From Candidatus Firestoneibacteriota bacterium (GTDB taxonomy: Bacteria > JACRDZ01), in contig JACRDZ010000217.1 in assembly GCA_016212735.1 (NCBI GenBank), positions 1-7,478 of the forward strand: a stretch of DNA of 7,478 bases. The letters are read 5' to 3'. A model generated the notes under the pieces. It did no database searches, had not been told where the DNA came from, and was given only the letters and a program-made list of their open reading frames with translations. Below are positions 6,372-7,478 of this stretch, one piece after another; within the stretch, counting starts at the first letter, position 1, and each line of letters starts with the position of its first letter. Both the position numbers and the translations under genes were made by a program.

Positions 6372-7028
6372 ATGAATGTGAACAAAAATATGTCAATTCA
6401 AAAAGATATGCATATCAAATGGCAAAAAACACATATTACAAGAGAAGATAAGGAAAAATTGCTTAATCAGAAAGGTGCCCTGTTATGGTTTACAGGCCTT
6501 CCTGCTTCGGGGAAATCAACCATTGCTAACAGTCTGGAGAAAGAACTTTATAAGCAAGATTATTTGACTATTGTTATGGATGGCGACAATATCAGGCATG
6601 GTTTGAATAAAAATCTGGGATTTTCCAAGGAGGATAGATCTGAAAATATTCGACGGATTGGAGAGGTTGCTAAACTTTTTGTTGAAACAGGTGTGTTAAC
6701 CATTACCGCTTTTATTTCACCATACCGTACCGACCGCGATAATGTCCGTTCTATGCTAAAAAATTCAGAATTTATTGAAATATATGTTAAATGCCCTCTG
6801 AGTGAACTTGAGAGGCGCGACCCAAAAGGTTTTTATAAAAAAGCAAAAGAAGGTTTAATTAAGGAGTTTACCGGTATCTCCGCACCATATGAAGCACCGT
6901 TAAATCCAGAAATTGTTCTAGATACATCAAAGTCATCCATGGAAGAATGTGTTAAAACTATCTTATATTACCTTAATCGTTTTAAGATAGTTAACAAACC
7001 TGCAAAACTTAGCGACTTAAAAATATGA
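6372..7028 (+). CDS. cysC: Adenylylsulfate (APS) kinase
   Basis: It phosphorylates adenosine 5'-phosphosulfate with ATP to give PAPS, the sulfate donor for sulfotransferases and for assimilatory PAPS reductase. The whole family signature is present: WFTGLPASGKST with the P-loop (residues 42-50), DGDNIRHGLN (70-79), LGFSKEDRSENIRRIGEVA (82-100), AFISPYRTDRD (113-123) and RDPKGFYKKA, then EFTGISAPYE (149-174). GLPASGKST replaces the commoner GLSGSGKST, which should still bind nucleotide. The 218-residue length is normal for a stand-alone kinase. The start is uncertain: ATGs at 6372, 6390 and 6408 are all in frame, none has a clear Shine-Dalgarno site, and the one at 6408 begins close to where the family's conserved WHxxxITREDREKL-type region starts. 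It follows the SCP2-like gene after 12 bases and overlaps the next gene as ATGA. No sulfurylase, sulfotransferase or PAPS reductase is visible, so use of the PAPS is unknown. Confidence 0.93.
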   Translation: MNVNKNMSIQKDMHIKWQKTHITREDKEKLLNQKGALLWFTGLPASGKSTIANSLEKELYKQDYLTIVMDGDNIRHGLNKNLGFSKEDRSENIRRIGEVAKLFVETGVLTITAFISPYRTDRDNVRSMLKNSEFIEIYVKCPLSELERRDPKGFYKKAKEGLIKEFTGISAPYEAPLNPEIVLDTSKSSMEECVKTILYYLNRFKIVNKPAKLSDLKI

Positions 7029-7291
7029 AATTAAGAAATACGTTACAAATAATATTTTTTATATTGATAGTAAAACCTTTTTTAACGGTCTTTATAGGTT
7101 TGCGGGTGTATGGTAAAAAAAATATATCCAAAAATCATCCTTTTATAATCATAGCTAATCATTCAAGCCATCAACATGAACTACCAGATATAATAATTGC
7201 TAATTTAATGGGGCTAAAAGAAAAGGAAATGTTTAAGGTTTCAGAAGAAGAAAAAAAAGATGTTGAAGTTAACATAAATTTACCTAAATAA
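7025..7291 (+). pseudogene. Truncated PlsC-like 1-acylglycerol-phosphate acyltransferase remnant
   Basis: The 88-residue frame begins like a PlsC-family lysophospholipid acyltransferase: a hydrophobic segment (8-28), GLRVYGKKN, then FIIIANHSSHQ (40-50), which is the start of acyltransferase motif I (NHX4D). Two things are wrong. The position of the catalytic Asp is His51 (CAT at 7175-7177, one base from GAT), and the protein ends about 40 residues later, with no EGTR-type motif II, where family members run to 200 residues or more. The alternative frames after the motif hit stops within about ten codons, so a single frameshift does not restore it; an internal deletion or rearrangement is more likely. 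The start overlaps the APS kinase stop as ATGA with no ribosome binding site, implying coupled translation. The charged tail after residue 64 may not belong to the original gene. It is probably inactive as an acyltransferase. Confidence 0.6.
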
Positions 7292-7364
7292 ATTTGTCAG
7301 AAGAAAAAAAGCAATTAAGGGGGGGGATGTAATCGACTAAAATGCATTATATTGCAAAAAAGTC

Positions 7365-7393
7365 TTGACTATTTTGAAATATCATGAAATAAT
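7365..7393 (+). promoter_or_regulatory. Sigma-70-type promoter for the ATPase gene
   Basis: TTGACT (7365-7370) and AATAAT (7388-7393) each match 5 of 6 consensus bases and are separated by exactly 17 bases. The expected start of transcription, about 7 bases downstream, falls at 7399-7401, next to the ATG at 7401, and no Shine-Dalgarno site precedes that ATG. The transcript may therefore be leaderless. In AT-rich DNA a chance -10 match is easy; the -35 match and the spacing are what support it. Confidence 0.5.
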
Positions 7394-7397
7394 ATCA
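7375..7397 (+). repeat. Near-tandem direct repeat overlapping the promoter
   Basis: TGAAATATCA (7375-7384) is followed at once by TGAAATAATATCA (7385-7397), the same unit with three extra bases. It covers most of the promoter spacer, the -10 box and the bases just before the transcript start, where a repressor site would act. The unit is short and AT-rich, so chance is possible. Confidence 0.4.
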
Positions 7398-7400
7398 GCT

Positions 7401-7478
7401 ATGGAAAGATATATACAGGATAAAATAATTAATGATTTAAAAAAGAAAATGGTCTTCATTACAGGCCCCCGCCAGGTG
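7401..7478 (+). CDS. AAA-type ATPase (DUF4143-family-like), N-terminal fragment at the window edge
   Basis: Only the first 26 residues are in the window. They read MERYIQDKIINDLKKK followed by MVFITGPRQV, cut in the middle of the P-loop. A helix, a hydrophobic strand and GPRQV(GKT) is the characteristic opening of the archaeal/bacterial AAA ATPases that carry a C-terminal DUF4143 domain, which usually run to about 380-450 residues. Their function is poorly known; they are accessory genes of patchy distribution, common in anaerobes. ATG 7401 is chosen because the protein then begins as family members do and because it meets the promoter. It probably does not belong to the upstream operon. The ATPase family call is strong for such a short piece; the DUF4143 subtype is an inference from the opening residues. 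Confidence 0.7.
   Translation, partial: MERYIQDKIINDLKKKMVFITGPRQV

Larger units (their letters stand above)
7292..7400 (+). other. Intergenic gap between the operon and the ATPase gene
   Basis: It contains a run of eight Gs (7319-7326), a short palindrome AATGCATT (7341-7348), a promoter and a near-tandem repeat (listed separately). I see no GC-rich hairpin with a T-run to end the upstream operon, and no tRNA or other structured RNA. Confidence 0.6.

Noticed and set aside
7327..7332. ATG right after the 8-G tract as a small gene start
   Set aside because: The next codon is TAA, so nothing is encoded.
7341..7354. Palindrome AATGCATT and TGCA-flanked stretch as an operator or terminator
   Set aside because: The arms are only 4 bases, there is no stem worth folding and no T-run; such palindromes are common by chance.
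1..7478. CRISPR array, tRNA or rRNA gene, insertion sequence ends
   Set aside because: No regularly spaced repeats, cloverleaf-like sequence, rRNA-like segment, transposase frame or terminal inverted repeats were seen.

Overview
This is an AT-rich window (roughly 30% G+C by eye). All recognisable genes lie on the + strand and are packed tightly. The gene content fits an anaerobic or facultatively anaerobic bacterium: two cobalamin-dependent radical SAM proteins, a U32-family iron-sulfur protein and an AAA ATPase with the GPRQV P-loop typical of the DUF4143-type accessory ATPases. The species cannot be fixed from the sequence. AT-rich Desulfobacterota or a similar anaerobic lineage is a guess.

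Layout. Positions 1-1178 hold the 3' part of a B12-binding radical SAM gene interrupted by an in-frame TAA at 156-158. Then follow a double-GNAT-like acyltransferase (1168-2259), a U32-family protein with two cysteine sets (2288-3499), a six-helix membrane protein of unknown family (3500-4186), a second, complete B12-binding radical SAM protein (4200-5552), a membrane-anchored protein with SCP2-like (lipid carrier) features (5571-6359), an APS kinase (6372-7028) and a truncated, catalytically altered 1-acylglycerol-phosphate acyltransferase-like remnant (7025-7291). Junctions run from an 11-base overlap to a 28-base gap, with no terminator-like hairpin between genes, so these eight genes probably form one operon whose promoter lies left of the window. 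A gap of about 110 bases (7292-7400) follows. It holds an 8-G tract and a good sigma-70-type promoter placed so that its transcript would start at or next to the ATG of the last gene, a partial ATPase running off the right edge.

How the genes may work together. U32 proteins of the UbiU/UbiV type perform oxygen-independent hydroxylation, and in the known anaerobic ubiquinone pathway they work with UbiT, an SCP2-domain lipid-binding protein. A U32 protein and an SCP2-like protein in one operon with two B12-radical SAM enzymes, an acyltransferase-type protein, a polytopic membrane protein, APS kinase (PAPS supply) and a PlsC-like gene suggests oxygen-independent tailoring of a lipid or other hydrophobic metabolite, possibly ending in sulfation. 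This is inference, because no substrate can be read from the sequence.

The operon shows signs of decay or of sequence error: a nonsense codon in the first radical SAM gene, a Glu-to-Gly change in a usually conserved motif of the second, and an acyltransferase that has lost both its catalytic Asp and its C-terminal two thirds.
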